The notes below the pieces were generated by a model that did no database searches, was not told where the DNA came from, and saw nothing but the letters and a program-made list of their open reading frames with translations. From NCBI RefSeq assembly GCF_000145275.1, contig NC_014393.1:1674001-1738000 (forward strand): a stretch of DNA of 64,000 bases. The letters run 5' to 3'. The stretch comes from Clostridium cellulovorans 743B (GTDB lineage: Bacteria > Bacillota > Clostridia > Clostridiales > Clostridiaceae). The translations under genes and the position numbers were made by a program. Below, one piece after another: positions 1 through 9,296 of the stretch. Position 1 is the first letter of the stretch. Every line of letters starts with the position of its first letter.

Positions 1-428
1 CTTCTACTTAGCATAAGAATTTTATTTGATAATAGACTCATGAAATTTGTTAAAATCACTGAATTTTCACTACAGAGCCTGGTAATTTCTTCTTTAGAAA
101 TAAAGATAATTTTGCAATTGCTCGAGGCTATTATGGTAGATGGATATTTTCTCATTTCAGAGTATATTATAACTTCACCAAAAATGTTGCCTTTTTTAAA
201 GTTTTCAATTGTTATACTGCTACCATTCTCAAGAAGTTTTTTAATAATAACTGTTCCTTCTATAATGATCCCTAGAGAATTGCAAGGATTACCTTCTAAT
301 GCAATTAGTTGATCCTTAGAATATTCTATTACTCTGTAGGTAAGAGAGTCTAAAATCTCTTTTAAGGAGTCTTCATTTACGTTATTAAATAGAAATGTTG
401 ATTTTAGTGATTTTAATAATTGGTGCAT
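1..428 (-). CDS. Crp/Fnr-family transcriptional regulator, N-terminal part
   Basis: Reading leftward from the ATG at 428 gives about 142 codons with no stop up to the window edge. An AAAGGAG ribosome site lies at 444-438, ten bases before the start. The protein shows the cyclic-nucleotide-binding beta-roll of the Crp/Fnr family: a segment reading GIIIEGTVII near residue 55, then KKGNIFGE near residue 80. The helix-turn-helix expected at the C-terminus lies outside the window, so the effector and targets cannot be judged. It is transcribed divergently from pgi. The family call is fairly secure; a cNMP-domain protein without an HTH is possible. Confidence 0.75.
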   Translation of the reverse strand, partial: MHQLLKSLKSTFLFNNVNEDSLKEILDSLTYRVIEYSKDQLIALEGNPCNSLGIIIEGTVIIKKLLENGSSITIENFKKGNIFGEVIIYSEMRKYPSTIIASSNCKIIFISKEEITRLCSENSVILTNFMSLLSNKILMLSR

Positions 429-770
429 TTATAATTACTCCTTTAAATAGATGTTTATAATGTTATATAAATTAATATAATATATTTCGTGAGAGAAAGA
501 TACTTATATTACATTATATCTGCTTTGTTGATTTATTTCGTTAATTTTGAGATGTATTTAACAACAATAACTGATTGAATAATACATAAAAACTGAAAAA
601 GTCTAAAAATATTAATAAAATATAAAAAAATAACTACTTTCATAAAAAAATATGATAAATTAATGATAAATATGTGATATAATATCATCGTTATAGAATT
701 CACAAAGATGTTAATGCACATATTAAATTAAAAGGTATTAAAATTTACATATATTTTAGGAGGGTAAACG
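429..770. other. Divergent intergenic region upstream of pgi
   Basis: 342 bases of very AT-rich DNA between the Crp/Fnr-like gene and pgi. No convincing reading frame or RNA structure was seen. The only clear element is the extended -10 promoter reported at 675-683. The leftward gene must also have its promoter here, but none stands out. Confidence 0.5.
675..683 (+). promoter_or_regulatory. Candidate extended -10 promoter of pgi
   Basis: TGATATAAT is a perfect TG-N-TATAAT extended -10 about 90 bases before the pgi ATG. No good -35 lies 17 bases upstream, which is tolerated in extended -10 promoters. Confidence 0.5.
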
Positions 771-2114
771 ATGGCTATTAAACTTGATATCACTAAAACA
801 ATGCCATATTTAACAGAGGAAGAGGTCTTAAGTGTTCAACCAATGGTAGATGTAGCACATAAAATGTTACATGATAAAACAGGTCTTGGTAATGATTTTT
901 TAGGATGGATCGACCTTCCAGTAAACTATGATAAAGAAGAGTTTGCGAGAATACAAAATGCAGCTAAGAAAATCCAAAAGGATTCAGATGCTTTAATTGT
1001 AATAGGAATTGGTGGTTCATACCTAGGTGCTAGAGCTGCTATTGAAATGCTTACAAATAACTTTCATAATGCACTACCTAAAAATAAAAGAAAAGCTCCA
1101 ACTATATTTTATGTAGGAAATAACATAAGTTCAACTTACATGGCTGAATTATTAGAACTTGTTGAAGACTTAGATATATCTGTAAATGTTATTTCTAAAT
1201 CAGGTACTACTACAGAACCTGCCATTGCTTTTAGAATATTCAAAGACTTGTTAGAAAAGAAATACGGTAAAGATGGTGCTAAAGAAAGAATATATGCTAC
1301 TACAGATAAAGCAAAGGGTGCACTAAAAACTTTATCAGATGCTGAAGGTTATGAAACTTTTGTAGTTCCAGATGATATAGGCGGAAGATTTTCAGTATTA
1401 ACAGCAGTTGGACTACTACCTATAGCTGCTGCTGGTGTAGACATTGAAGAAATGATGAAGGGTGCAGCTGATGCAAGAGTTGCATATAGCAATCCAAGTA
1501 TAAAAGAAAATGATGCATATAAGTATGCAGCAGCAAGAAGTGCTTTATATAGCAAAGGTAAGAACATAGAAATGCTTATCAACTATGAACCAAGTTTACA
1601 CTATTTCAACGAATGGTGGAAACAATTATTTGGTGAATCAGAAGGAAAAGACAATAAGGGTATATTCCCAGCAGCAGCAGATTTTTCAACAGATCTTCAC
1701 TCAATGGGACAATATATTCAAGAAGGTTTAAGAACTATATTTGAAACAGTTATCAATGTTGAAACACCTAAACACAAAGTTTTCATTGAAAAAGCTGAAA
1801 ATGATTTAGATGGATTAAACTTCCTAGCAGGTAAAGATATGGATTTTGTAAATAAGCAAGCATTTGCTGGTACATTACTTGCTCATAATGATGGCGGAGT
1901 TCCAAACTTTGTTGTAAATGTTCCTGAGTTAACACCATACTACTTTGGATATTTAGTATACTTCTTTGAAAAAGCTTGTGGTATAAGTGGATATTTATTA
2001 GGAGTTAATCCATTTAACCAACCAGGGGTTGAAGCATATAAGAAAAATATGTTTGCACTACTTGGAAAACCAGGATTTGAATCAGTAAGAGAAGAATTAT
2101 TAAAGAGATTATAA
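771..2114 (+). CDS. pgi: Glucose-6-phosphate isomerase
   Basis: Interconverts glucose-6-phosphate and fructose-6-phosphate in glycolysis and gluconeogenesis, in the cytoplasm. The 447-residue length matches the short Firmicute form. Family landmarks are the phosphosugar-binding GIGGSYLGARAA near residue 80, VISKSGTTTEPA near 140, and the active-site block FGESEGKDNKGIFPAAADFS near 290, which carries the catalytic glutamate. A strong AGGAGG sits 7 bases before the ATG. It stands alone between an extended -10 promoter and a hairpin terminator. Its reading frame is intact, as expected of a housekeeping gene. Confidence 0.97.
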   Translation: MAIKLDITKTMPYLTEEEVLSVQPMVDVAHKMLHDKTGLGNDFLGWIDLPVNYDKEEFARIQNAAKKIQKDSDALIVIGIGGSYLGARAAIEMLTNNFHNALPKNKRKAPTIFYVGNNISSTYMAELLELVEDLDISVNVISKSGTTTEPAIAFRIFKDLLEKKYGKDGAKERIYATTDKAKGALKTLSDAEGYETFVVPDDIGGRFSVLTAVGLLPIAAAGVDIEEMMKGAADARVAYSNPSIKENDAYKYAAARSALYSKGKNIEMLINYEPSLHYFNEWWKQLFGESEGKDNKGIFPAAADFSTDLHSMGQYIQEGLRTIFETVINVETPKHKVFIEKAENDLDGLNFLAGKDMDFVNKQAFAGTLLAHNDGGVPNFVVNVPELTPYYFGYLVYFFEKACGISGYLLGVNPFNQPGVEAYKKNMFALLGKPGFESVREELLKRL

Positions 2115-2125
2115 TAAATATTAAG

Positions 2126-2157
2126 AAAGAGGATGTATTCCATCCTCTTTTGTTTTT
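2126..2157. terminator. Terminator of pgi, probably bidirectional
   Basis: AAAGAGGATG (2126-2135) pairs perfectly with CATCCTCTTT (2141-2150) around a 5-base loop, followed by TGTTTTT. The leftward gene ending at 2164 converges on it and probably shares it. Confidence 0.85.
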
Positions 2158-2163
2158 AGATTT

Positions 2164-2556
2164 TTAGCATGGGTTACATTCTTTAATATAGCTAAAGTCA
2201 ATTTTCTTAATTCTAACATCTATTTTAGTAAAACAAGGATTTCCAACTGGAACTAGAAGATCATTACAGATTGTTACGCATTGACAAGAATCATGTGGTT
2301 TTCCAGGAACTAAAACTCTTGAGAATTCGGTATATTTTAAGCATTCAACTTTTTTATGGTCGTATGCTATTAAAACTTCGTATACAGTTTTAACTACTAT
2401 TTCTCTTCCAGGACAAAGACCTTTTAATTCATATATTGTGTGAACTGTTGCAAATTCTTCACGAGGTTTGATTACTCTAGAATCAACTGGAAGAATTTTA
2501 GTAACTTCATTGCATAGATTTTTTTGAATATCGCAACCATGTTTATCCATATCCAT
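2164..2556 (-). CDS. Unrecognised cysteine-rich protein
   Basis: A 130-residue protein with ten cysteines, many in CxC or CxxC-like spacing (DSCQCVTIC near residue 100; ECNPC at the very end). No signal peptide or membrane segment is seen. The frame can be extended to a GTG at 2568, but AGGAG (2574-2570) would then be only one base from the start, so the ATG at 2556 (13 bases away) is preferred; the spacing is long and the choice is uncertain. The family was not recognised. The Cys content would suit metal binding or disulfide cross-linking in a spore-surface protein, but nothing here proves that. It is convergent with pgi. Confidence 0.6.
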   Translation of the reverse strand: MDMDKHGCDIQKNLCNEVTKILPVDSRVIKPREEFATVHTIYELKGLCPGREIVVKTVYEVLIAYDHKKVECLKYTEFSRVLVPGKPHDSCQCVTICNDLLVPVGNPCFTKIDVRIKKIDFSYIKECNPC

Positions 2557-2707
2557 AAAGCAATACACTCTCCTGTTTTTATACTAAGGTTTTATTCTCA
2601 CTATATATTATTCTATGATAAATTAATCAGTTACAAAAAACGTATAATAATGTCGTAATGTTCACATTTTTGCGAACAAATAAAATATTGTAAAGGTAGT
2701 GATATAA

Positions 2708-3148
2708 ATGCGAATATTAGTGGATGGAGATGCTTGTCCAGGTAAGAGCTTTATAGAAAAGGCCGCAAAAGAATATAATATAGAGGTGATAATTTTTTGC
2801 AATATAAGCCATAGAATAGAAAGTGATTATAGTACGGTTATTTATGTTGATAATATTTCACAAGGAGTGGATATTAAGATAGCAAATGAAGTAAAGGTTG
2901 GCGATATAGTAGTAAGTCAAGATTATGGAGTGGCTACCATAGCTTTAGGAAGAAAAGCATATGCAATAAATCCAAGAGGTTATATATTTACTAATGAAAA
3001 TATTGATAGGCTTTTGTTAGAAAGACATATAAATAAAAAAATACGAGATTCTGGTGGGAGAACACAAAATCCTAAGAAACGAAATCAAGAAGATGATAAA
3101 AGGTTATATGATAACTTAGTAAAATTGATAAATGCTGAAAATCCCTAA
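2708..3148 (+). CDS. UPF0178 (YaiI/YqxD) family protein
   Basis: A 146-residue protein of the conserved DUF188 family, with PIN-like fold features. It opens with RILVDGDACPGK, the family signature whose aspartates resemble a metal site. VVSQDYGVATIAL near residue 70 and AINPRGYIFTNENID near 90 are also characteristic. The C-terminal third is basic (GGRTQNPKKRNQEDDKR). The biochemical role of the family has not been settled; nuclease activity is inferred from fold only. A weak GGTAGTGAT ribosome site precedes the ATG. The stop codon lies inside the following terminator stem. Confidence 0.9.
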   Translation: MRILVDGDACPGKSFIEKAAKEYNIEVIIFCNISHRIESDYSTVIYVDNISQGVDIKIANEVKVGDIVVSQDYGVATIALGRKAYAINPRGYIFTNENIDRLLLERHINKKIRDSGGRTQNPKKRNQEDDKRLYDNLVKLINAENP

Positions 3149-3170
3149 GATATCTCACTTAGGGATTTTC
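3138..3170 (+). terminator. Terminator after the UPF0178 gene
   Basis: AAATCCCTAAG pairs with CTTAGGGATTT around an 8-base loop and is followed by TTC. The 5' arm overlaps the TAA stop of the gene. Confidence 0.75.
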
Positions 3171-3240
3171 AATGTTTAGCAATATTATAAATCAATGGGG
3201 TAGGGTTTTTCCAATTAAACAACATATATTTTTAGATTAC

Positions 3241-3276
3241 ATACTATATAGATAAAGGTAGTTATCTATATAGTAT
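3241..3276 (-). terminator. Perfect 15-bp hairpin at the end of the pullulanase gene
   Basis: ATACTATATAGATAA (3241-3255) and its exact complement (3262-3276) flank a 6-base loop. The last codons and the stop of the pullulanase gene form one arm. There is no strong U-tract on either side, so it may act as an mRNA 3' stabiliser as much as a terminator. Confidence 0.55.
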
Positions 3277-5400
3277 TGCAATTCCTATAGAGTTTACATT
3301 GAAGTTACCAGAAATATTATTAGCTAATGATTTCAATTCAACAGTATGCTTATTACCAATAAGATTCCATTGACCCTCAGGTAAATACATATTTACATCA
3401 TACCTATTAGCGTTATAAATTATTAGTATATCTTTCCACTTGTCGCCGTTAGCATTATCCTTTAAAATAAATGCTACAGTGTTTTTAGGTGAATTAATAA
3501 AGCTTATATGATTATTTAATTTATTGGCATCAGAAAATCTAAAGGCTAGGTGATATTTTCGAAGTCTTATTAGTTCACGAACATAATCAACTACTGATGC
3601 AAAATTAAGTTTTCTCTCCCAATCCATCCAGTTAATATAATCTGGAGAACTAAAGGTATTTTCAATTCCATTTTTGGTTCTACAAAATTCACAACCACTG
3701 TGAATAAAAGGAATTCCCTGAGCAGTTATAATAATTGCAAGAGCAAGCTTATGCATATCTAAAATTTCTGATTCTGTTGCATTTTTAGCTGAAACTAAAA
3801 GTTTATCCCATAATGTATGATTATCATGACAGCTTACATAATTTATTGATTGTTCCAAGGAGGAGAAATGAGGATTGTTAAACCCGTCAATTTTTACACC
3901 ACCGACAACACAATGTTTAATGGTTTCTTCTAAGCCATTTTTACCACTGACAAACCCAAAGTCTTCTTCTAAAAAAACAGCTCCTTTTAAAGCATCTCTT
4001 ATTATATCGTTAAAATATCCTACTATCGGGGTTTTAAAAGCATTAGCAATTTGTGCTTTTTCAGAACTATCAAGACCAGTATCTAGGTTCCAACCTTCAC
4101 CGTACATCATAATTGGTCTATCTAAGTTATTAAGCTCAGCTCTTAGTTCATTTATGGTTGTTATATCGTGGAGTCCCATAAGATCAAATCTAAACCCGTC
4201 TAGATGGTATTCTTGGGCCCAATATAAAACAGAATCTTTTATAAACTTTCGCATCATTAAGTGTTCACTAGCAGTATCGTTACTACAAGCAGAACCATTC
4301 CATGGAGTTCCATCATCTTTGTATCTAAAATAGTAGCCAGGGAAGATTCCATGGAAAGAAGATTCTTCAATTTTGTAAATATGATTATAAACTACATCCA
4401 TATTTACACAAAGTCCATGGGTGTGAAAACTTTGAATCATGGTCTTCATTTCTTTAATCCTAATTATAGGGTTGTAGGGATTTGTTGAATAACTTCCTTC
4501 CGGGATATTATAATTTTGGGGATCATATCCCCAGTTGTATTTAGCTCTAGGATTTTCTTCATCAATACTTTTGTAGGAAATGTCATACATAGGCATTATT
4601 TGTACATGGGTAACACCTAGAGATTTAATGTGTGCAAGTCCTGTAGAATTATTCAAATTAGAGCAAGTATTATCTTCACAAAGACCTAAAAATTGCCCTT
4701 TATGTTTAATTCCACTTTGGGGATGGATGGACATATCTCTTATGTTTATTTCGTATATAATTGCATCAGTAAAATTTTTAATAGTACTTGGACTTATATC
4801 TTTATCCCACTTATCTGGATTTGTATCATTTATGTCGATAATTGCTGCCCTATAACCATTTATGCCTGATGAGATAGCATATGGGTCAATAACTTCTGTG
4901 GTTTTGTCATAAACTGTGACTTCATAGGTGTAAAAATAATGTCTTAAGTCATCTTCAAATTCAGCAGACCATAAACCTTTAGATTCAATCATTGAAATTT
5001 TATGAAGTGGATATTTATTGTCAACTGGATCACCATTTATATAAAGTAACACAGAAATGTTTGTGGCAACAGGTGACCAAACTTTGAACTCAGTTTTACT
5101 AGGTGAATATGAAAAACCTAGTTTCCCCGGATAATAGTACCTATCATTAAATTCTTTTTGTTTGAATAATCTGTTATAATTTACTTCTATCATCGATTCA
5201 TCTAAAAAAAGAATAGTCTTCTCTTTAATGTTTATTTCTTCTGATAAGTGAACCTCAATTTCATTAGGGTTTAACGCATTTATTGTATATGGAATGCTTT
5301 TTTTACCATTCATAACTGAAGGATTAAAGCTTTTTCCGCATTGTTGAAACTTTACCAATATAGTGGTGAAAGTCGTTAATACAGCACTTATTAAATTCAA
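3262..5400 (-). CDS. pulA: Type I pullulanase (GH13)
   Basis: Hydrolyses alpha-1,6 branch linkages of pullulan, limit dextrins or glycogen. The 712-residue protein has an N-terminal beta-rich part, a CBM48-like domain (about 95-180, FKVWSPVATNISVLLY) and a GH13 barrel. Visible family motifs are YNWGYDP (288-294), which marks type I pullulanases; DVVYNH (335-340); GFRFDLMG with nucleophile D406; YGEGW with acid/base E435; and SCHDNH with D526. All three catalytic residues are present. No clear signal peptide is seen at the N-terminus, so it probably acts inside the cell on storage glycogen or imported maltodextrin. The gene is monocistronic. Confidence 0.94.
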   Translation of the reverse strand: MNLISAVLTTFTTILVKFQQCGKSFNPSVMNGKKSIPYTINALNPNEIEVHLSEEINIKEKTILFLDESMIEVNYNRLFKQKEFNDRYYYPGKLGFSYSPSKTEFKVWSPVATNISVLLYINGDPVDNKYPLHKISMIESKGLWSAEFEDDLRHYFYTYEVTVYDKTTEVIDPYAISSGINGYRAAIIDINDTNPDKWDKDISPSTIKNFTDAIIYEINIRDMSIHPQSGIKHKGQFLGLCEDNTCSNLNNSTGLAHIKSLGVTHVQIMPMYDISYKSIDEENPRAKYNWGYDPQNYNIPEGSYSTNPYNPIIRIKEMKTMIQSFHTHGLCVNMDVVYNHIYKIEESSFHGIFPGYYFRYKDDGTPWNGSACSNDTASEHLMMRKFIKDSVLYWAQEYHLDGFRFDLMGLHDITTINELRAELNNLDRPIMMYGEGWNLDTGLDSSEKAQIANAFKTPIVGYFNDIIRDALKGAVFLEEDFGFVSGKNGLEETIKHCVVGGVKIDGFNNPHFSSLEQSINYVSCHDNHTLWDKLLVSAKNATESEILDMHKLALAIIITAQGIPFIHSGCEFCRTKNGIENTFSSPDYINWMDWERKLNFASVVDYVRELIRLRKYHLAFRFSDANKLNNHISFINSPKNTVAFILKDNANGDKWKDILIIYNANRYDVNMYLPEGQWNLIGNKHTVELKSLANNISGNFNVNSIGIAILYR

Positions 5401-5534
5401 AATTGATTCCTCCTAAATTAAAGATAAAATAACTATTATTTCAATATTATCATAGATGAATAAGGATAAAAAGTAAACTAGTATCTGAAAAAGAAAATAT
5501 TACAAATTTTCCTATATTACAAAATATGGAATTG

Positions 5535-5543
5535 TGATATAAT
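5535..5543 (+). promoter_or_regulatory. Candidate extended -10 promoter
   Basis: TGATATAAT, an extended -10 element 36 bases before the triple-tyrosine repeat gene. The -35 region is weak (TATTAC at 17-base spacing). Confidence 0.45.
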
Positions 5544-5578
5544 TGTGTTAGTCTAAAAGTTATGAGGTGTAAATTAAT

Positions 5579-7582
5579 ATGAATGAAATCAACTTAAAAT
5601 TCCAAGTTAACAAAAATAAGGGACAAGAATCTAGGGTAGATATTATAGTTGCGAATCCACCAAAAGATAATCTTTTATATAAATTTATAGCTGGATACAA
5701 TGGCACATGGGATACCATAAGAGATTTTGCACCAGAGACCTCAATAGCTTGGGAACCAAAAGAAGAAGGAAAGTATACAATTATGGTACAAGCTAAAGAA
5801 ATTGAGTCTCCGAAGCCTTTTAATTATCTTGCTAAGGTTGAGTATTTAGTCGGTGATTACAAAGAATCTTTAATAAAAGGTGCTTACATTGATAAAGATA
5901 GACTAACTGTTGGTGAAAAAGTTAATTTGATTGTAGATGTAACAAATCTACAAGTTGTATATAGATATTTGATAAAAGAAAATAATCAGTGGGCCATGGT
6001 GAAGAATTACAGTTCAGAAAACACCTTATCTATAACTGCTAATAGACCTGGAGAATATGAACTTTTAATTGAGTGTAAAAGTATAGATTCCACAAATAAT
6101 TGTGATGACTTTAAGGTTGTAAAATTTCAAGTACAAGAACCTAAAAAGACAGAAATTACAGGAATTAGATCTTTAAATCCTTTACTTATAGCTAATGAAG
6201 AGATGATTTTTGAGATAGATTCAAGTGTTGAGGATAATAGGTTGATTCTATATAAATTTTTAAAGATAGATGAAGAGGGAAGAATAAAATGTCTTCAAGA
6301 TTACTCGTCTAAAAAAATTCTTTCCTATCTAGAGAATAAACCAGGAAAGTACAAACTCTTATGCTATGCAAAGGATATGTACTCAAGCAATGAATTTGAT
6401 GATAGGGCAATATTAGTATATGAAGTAAAACCTTATAAGAACATTAAAATTGAAAATTTTACTTCTGATTTAAGTTCACCTCAAATTGTAAATAGAGATA
6501 TAACCTTCAAAGCAGTGGTTAGCGGTGGGCATAGATTAAGATATAGGTTTCTTATAGAGGGAAATGAAAGTATAGATTCAGGTTATATTTGTGAAGATTA
6601 TTATGAGTGGAAGGCAAAGAAATCAGGGCTTTATAGAGTGGATTTATTAGTAAAAGATATATCGTCAGATCGTGAATATGAAGATACCTGCAGTATGGAT
6701 TTTATCATTGAAGAAGGCTCAAGTATGCCTATTGTAATAAAAGATGTAGTATGTGATAAACATACAAATATGCTCGTTGGTGAAACTATAAATATGAGGA
6801 TTATCGCTGATGGAGGTCTAGAACTAAAATATAGATACATTGTAAATAAGGGGAATGCTGAAGTTGAAAGAATAGAGTATGGAGATATTGAGTGGGTAAA
6901 CTTTACCCCTGAAGCTAGTGGTAATTATGAAATAGAAATTCAAGTTAAAGATAAGTATTCTTTAAGAGAATATGACTGTCATTATTTTGTAAGAATAAAA
7001 GCCATGAATTTCATGCCAGCAAAAATAGAACATATTTTATTACCCCCTAAAGAAAAATATATTTTGGGCGATATACTAAAAGTAGATGTTATTACGCAAA
7101 ACACAAAGGAGACTTTGCTTAGGTATGTGACTAAAATAGAAGGTCATCTAGTTGAAGAAACTGAGTTTATAAAAGAACAACAAATAGTTGTTGCTCCTAA
7201 ATGCAGTGGAAGATACACTGTTGAAGTTTTTGCTAAAAATATAAAAAGTACCAATGAGTATGATGATAAGAAAGTTGTGAAGTTAGATATTCATGATGCT
7301 TATCCTATTACTAATACAAAGATAAAAGCCATGGATGTTAAGCACCTCGTTAACAATGTAGCAGAGTTTTCTGCTGATTGTGAAGGGGGTAAATCAGTAG
7401 CATATGAGTTTTATCTTTATGAACAAGAGGAGTGGACATTGGTACAAAATTATTCGAGAAAAAATTATTATAATTTTATGCCTTTTAAAAGTGGAAATTA
7501 TAAGCTGTTAGTTTTAACTAAAAGCCAGCATAGAAATATAGGATATGAAGATTACGATATTTTAGAATTCGAGGTGGAATGA
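5579..7582 (+). CDS. Triple-tyrosine (Y_Y_Y) repeat protein
   Basis: A 667-residue protein built almost entirely of seven beta-sandwich repeats of about 90-95 residues. Each has an aromatic YxF/YRY strand (LLYKFIAGYNG, VVYRYLIKENN, LRYRFLIEGN, LKYRYIVNKG and so on), a following W or Y, a G-x-Y turn (EGKYTIMV, PGEYELLI, SGNYEIEI) and a closing EYDD-like loop. This is the Y_Y_Y domain pattern, known from extracellular sensor regions and clostridial surface proteins. No signal peptide, transmembrane helix or anchor is seen. The stop overlaps the start of the lytic transglycosylase gene by four bases (ATGA), so the two are translationally coupled. Its ligand is unknown. Confidence 0.8.
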   Translation: MNEINLKFQVNKNKGQESRVDIIVANPPKDNLLYKFIAGYNGTWDTIRDFAPETSIAWEPKEEGKYTIMVQAKEIESPKPFNYLAKVEYLVGDYKESLIKGAYIDKDRLTVGEKVNLIVDVTNLQVVYRYLIKENNQWAMVKNYSSENTLSITANRPGEYELLIECKSIDSTNNCDDFKVVKFQVQEPKKTEITGIRSLNPLLIANEEMIFEIDSSVEDNRLILYKFLKIDEEGRIKCLQDYSSKKILSYLENKPGKYKLLCYAKDMYSSNEFDDRAILVYEVKPYKNIKIENFTSDLSSPQIVNRDITFKAVVSGGHRLRYRFLIEGNESIDSGYICEDYYEWKAKKSGLYRVDLLVKDISSDREYEDTCSMDFIIEEGSSMPIVIKDVVCDKHTNMLVGETINMRIIADGGLELKYRYIVNKGNAEVERIEYGDIEWVNFTPEASGNYEIEIQVKDKYSLREYDCHYFVRIKAMNFMPAKIEHILLPPKEKYILGDILKVDVITQNTKETLLRYVTKIEGHLVEETEFIKEQQIVVAPKCSGRYTVEVFAKNIKSTNEYDDKKVVKLDIHDAYPITNTKIKAMDVKHLVNNVAEFSADCEGGKSVAYEFYLYEQEEWTLVQNYSRKNYYNFMPFKSGNYKLLVLTKSQHRNIGYEDYDILEFEVE

Positions 7583-8358
7583 TTAAAATGACAGACGTAA
7601 ATAACATATTAAATTCTTATTTATATAGTGGTACAAATTCTTTAACTGGAAATAGTGGGGTTAGTAGTTTAATTCAAAGTGGGTTAACTGAAGGCACTAA
7701 GAGTACAAATAGTACTTCTTTTAATTCAGAAATGCAATCACAGCTACTTGTTTCAATGTTTAGTGAAATGATGAAAGGTTCTGGTGATTTTAGTAAAATC
7801 ATGACAAGCTTAATACAAGCATATGCAAGCAATGGAACTTTAGATGTTTCTAAGATAGCTGGAAATAATACAAACGCTAGTTTTAAATACAACCCTATAA
7901 ATGTATCAGATATAGTATCGTCAAAAATGACATCAACAGGAAACATGACTATAGATGAAGCTATACAAAAGGCTAGTAAAAAATATGGCGTTGATGCTGA
8001 TTTTATAAAAGCATTGATTAAAGCAGAATCAAGTTTTAATCCTAATGCAGTATCAAGTGCAAATTGCGTTGGATTAATGCAATTAAGTCCTCAAAACGAA
8101 CAATATCAAGAGTTATCAAATCCTTTTGATATAGAACAAAATGTTGATGGCGGAACAAAATTCTTAAAAGGTCTTCTTGATAGCTATGGACAAAATAAGC
8201 AGTTAGCATTAGCTGCATATAATGCAGGACCAGGGGCTGTTAATAGAAGTAATGTAGCAAACACTGGAGACTACAGCAGGCTACCAAAGGAAACACAAAA
8301 TTATGTGCCAAAAGTAATGAGTTATTACAATCAATATAAAAATGGAACTTTAGTTTAA
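7579..8358 (+). CDS. Lytic transglycosylase (SLT domain) protein
   Basis: Cleaves peptidoglycan glycan strands at MurNAc-GlcNAc bonds. The SLT domain covers about residues 125-250. It shows the catalytic glutamate in ALIKAESSFNPNAVSS, then the family blocks GLMQLSP, GGTKFLKGLL and LALAAYNAGPGAV, and ends with YVPKVMSYY. The first 110 residues are low-complexity, Ser/Asn-rich sequence with no signal peptide. An internal ATG at 7588 is an alternative start served by the same GAGGTGG. It is coupled to the preceding repeat protein, suggesting a shared envelope task, but how either one leaves the cytoplasm is not visible. Confidence 0.88.
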   Translation: MIKMTDVNNILNSYLYSGTNSLTGNSGVSSLIQSGLTEGTKSTNSTSFNSEMQSQLLVSMFSEMMKGSGDFSKIMTSLIQAYASNGTLDVSKIAGNNTNASFKYNPINVSDIVSSKMTSTGNMTIDEAIQKASKKYGVDADFIKALIKAESSFNPNAVSSANCVGLMQLSPQNEQYQELSNPFDIEQNVDGGTKFLKGLLDSYGQNKQLALAAYNAGPGAVNRSNVANTGDYSRLPKETQNYVPKVMSYYNQYKNGTLV

Positions 8359-8363
8359 AAAAA

Positions 8364-8398
8364 TGCCTCTTCGTAGTTACGGAGGGGCAATTTTTTTA
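8364..8398 (+). terminator. Terminator after the transglycosylase gene
   Basis: TGCCTCTTCG pairs with CGGAGGGGCA (ten pairs with two G-U) around TAGTTA, followed by a run of seven T. Confidence 0.88.
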
Positions 8399-8472
8399 TT
8401 TAAACACTCTTTTAGTTGAATTTGTTTTATTGTAAAATAAGCTATATTATGTGAATGCAAAAGGAGAAGAAA

Positions 8473-9198
8473 ATGGAACGATTAGATAAGGTTCTTGCAA
8501 ATTTAGGATACGGTACTAGAAAAGAAGTAAAGGTTCTAGTTAAAAAAGGTGCTGTAGAAATAAATGGAGTGCAAGCCAAGAATAGCGATGTAAAAGTTGA
8601 TACTAATGAGGATATTATTAAGGTAAATGGAGAAACTATAAATTATAGAAAGTTTATATATTTGATGATGAATAAACCAGCAGGTGTAGTGTCAGCAACT
8701 TTTGATAATTATGATGAAACTGTTATAGATTTACTCGATCCAGAAGAACAAATCTTTGAACCTTTTCCTGTAGGAAGATTAGATAAGGATACTGTAGGGT
8801 TATTACTATTAACTAATGATGGAGAATTAAATCATAAGCTTATATCGCCAAAATATCATGTGGATAAAGTTTATTATGCAGAGATAGATAAGCCTGTAGA
8901 TGATAAGGATGTAAAATGTTTTGAAAAGGGTATTGTTTTAGATGATGGGTACAAGACAATGCCAGGTAAACTTGAAATCTTAAAAGCCACAGAACATGGG
9001 TCTGAAGTTTATGTAACAATACAAGAAGGAAAATTTCATCAAGTAAAAAGGATGTTTGAATCTCTTGGAAAAAAAGTGGTTTTTTTAAAAAGAATATCTT
9101 TTGGTGGAATAATCTTGGATGAAGATTTGGAAGAGGGACAGTATCGAGAAATATCAGAAGATGAACTTTTAGTGCTGAAAAAAGAAAAAAATGTCTAG
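8473..9198 (+). CDS. rsuA: 16S rRNA pseudouridine synthase (RsuA family)
   Basis: Converts a uridine in rRNA (by family, U516 of 16S) to pseudouridine. An S4 RNA-binding domain (1-60, RLDKVLANLGYGTRKEV) is followed by the catalytic domain. That domain has MNKPAGVVSA, the GRLDKDTVGLLLLTNDG block with catalytic D104, and a C-terminal GKFHQVKRMFESLGKKV. The frame extends upstream to 8455, but AAAGGAG at 8460-8466 fits the ATG at 8473 with six-base spacing, and that start gives the canonical N-terminus. The 23S enzyme RluB is the main alternative; the sequence layout favours RsuA. Confidence 0.88.
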   Translation: MERLDKVLANLGYGTRKEVKVLVKKGAVEINGVQAKNSDVKVDTNEDIIKVNGETINYRKFIYLMMNKPAGVVSATFDNYDETVIDLLDPEEQIFEPFPVGRLDKDTVGLLLLTNDGELNHKLISPKYHVDKVYYAEIDKPVDDKDVKCFEKGIVLDDGYKTMPGKLEILKATEHGSEVYVTIQEGKFHQVKRMFESLGKKVVFLKRISFGGIILDEDLEEGQYREISEDELLVLKKEKNV

Positions 9199-9296
9199 AA
9201 TCATTGAAAAATAGATATATATTTTCGAAAAAGTTAATGAAATTAATATAGTTATTAAAAAAATATTACTATACTATGAAAGTTGATGTAGTATTG

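Noticed and set aside
40..312. Rightward 90-residue frame at the window start
   Set aside because: It is the shadow of the leftward Crp/Fnr-like gene, which has a ribosome site and a recognisable domain.
429..770. Possible riboswitch upstream of pgi
   Set aside because: No conserved aptamer core or terminator was found; only AT-rich DNA and an extended -10 element.
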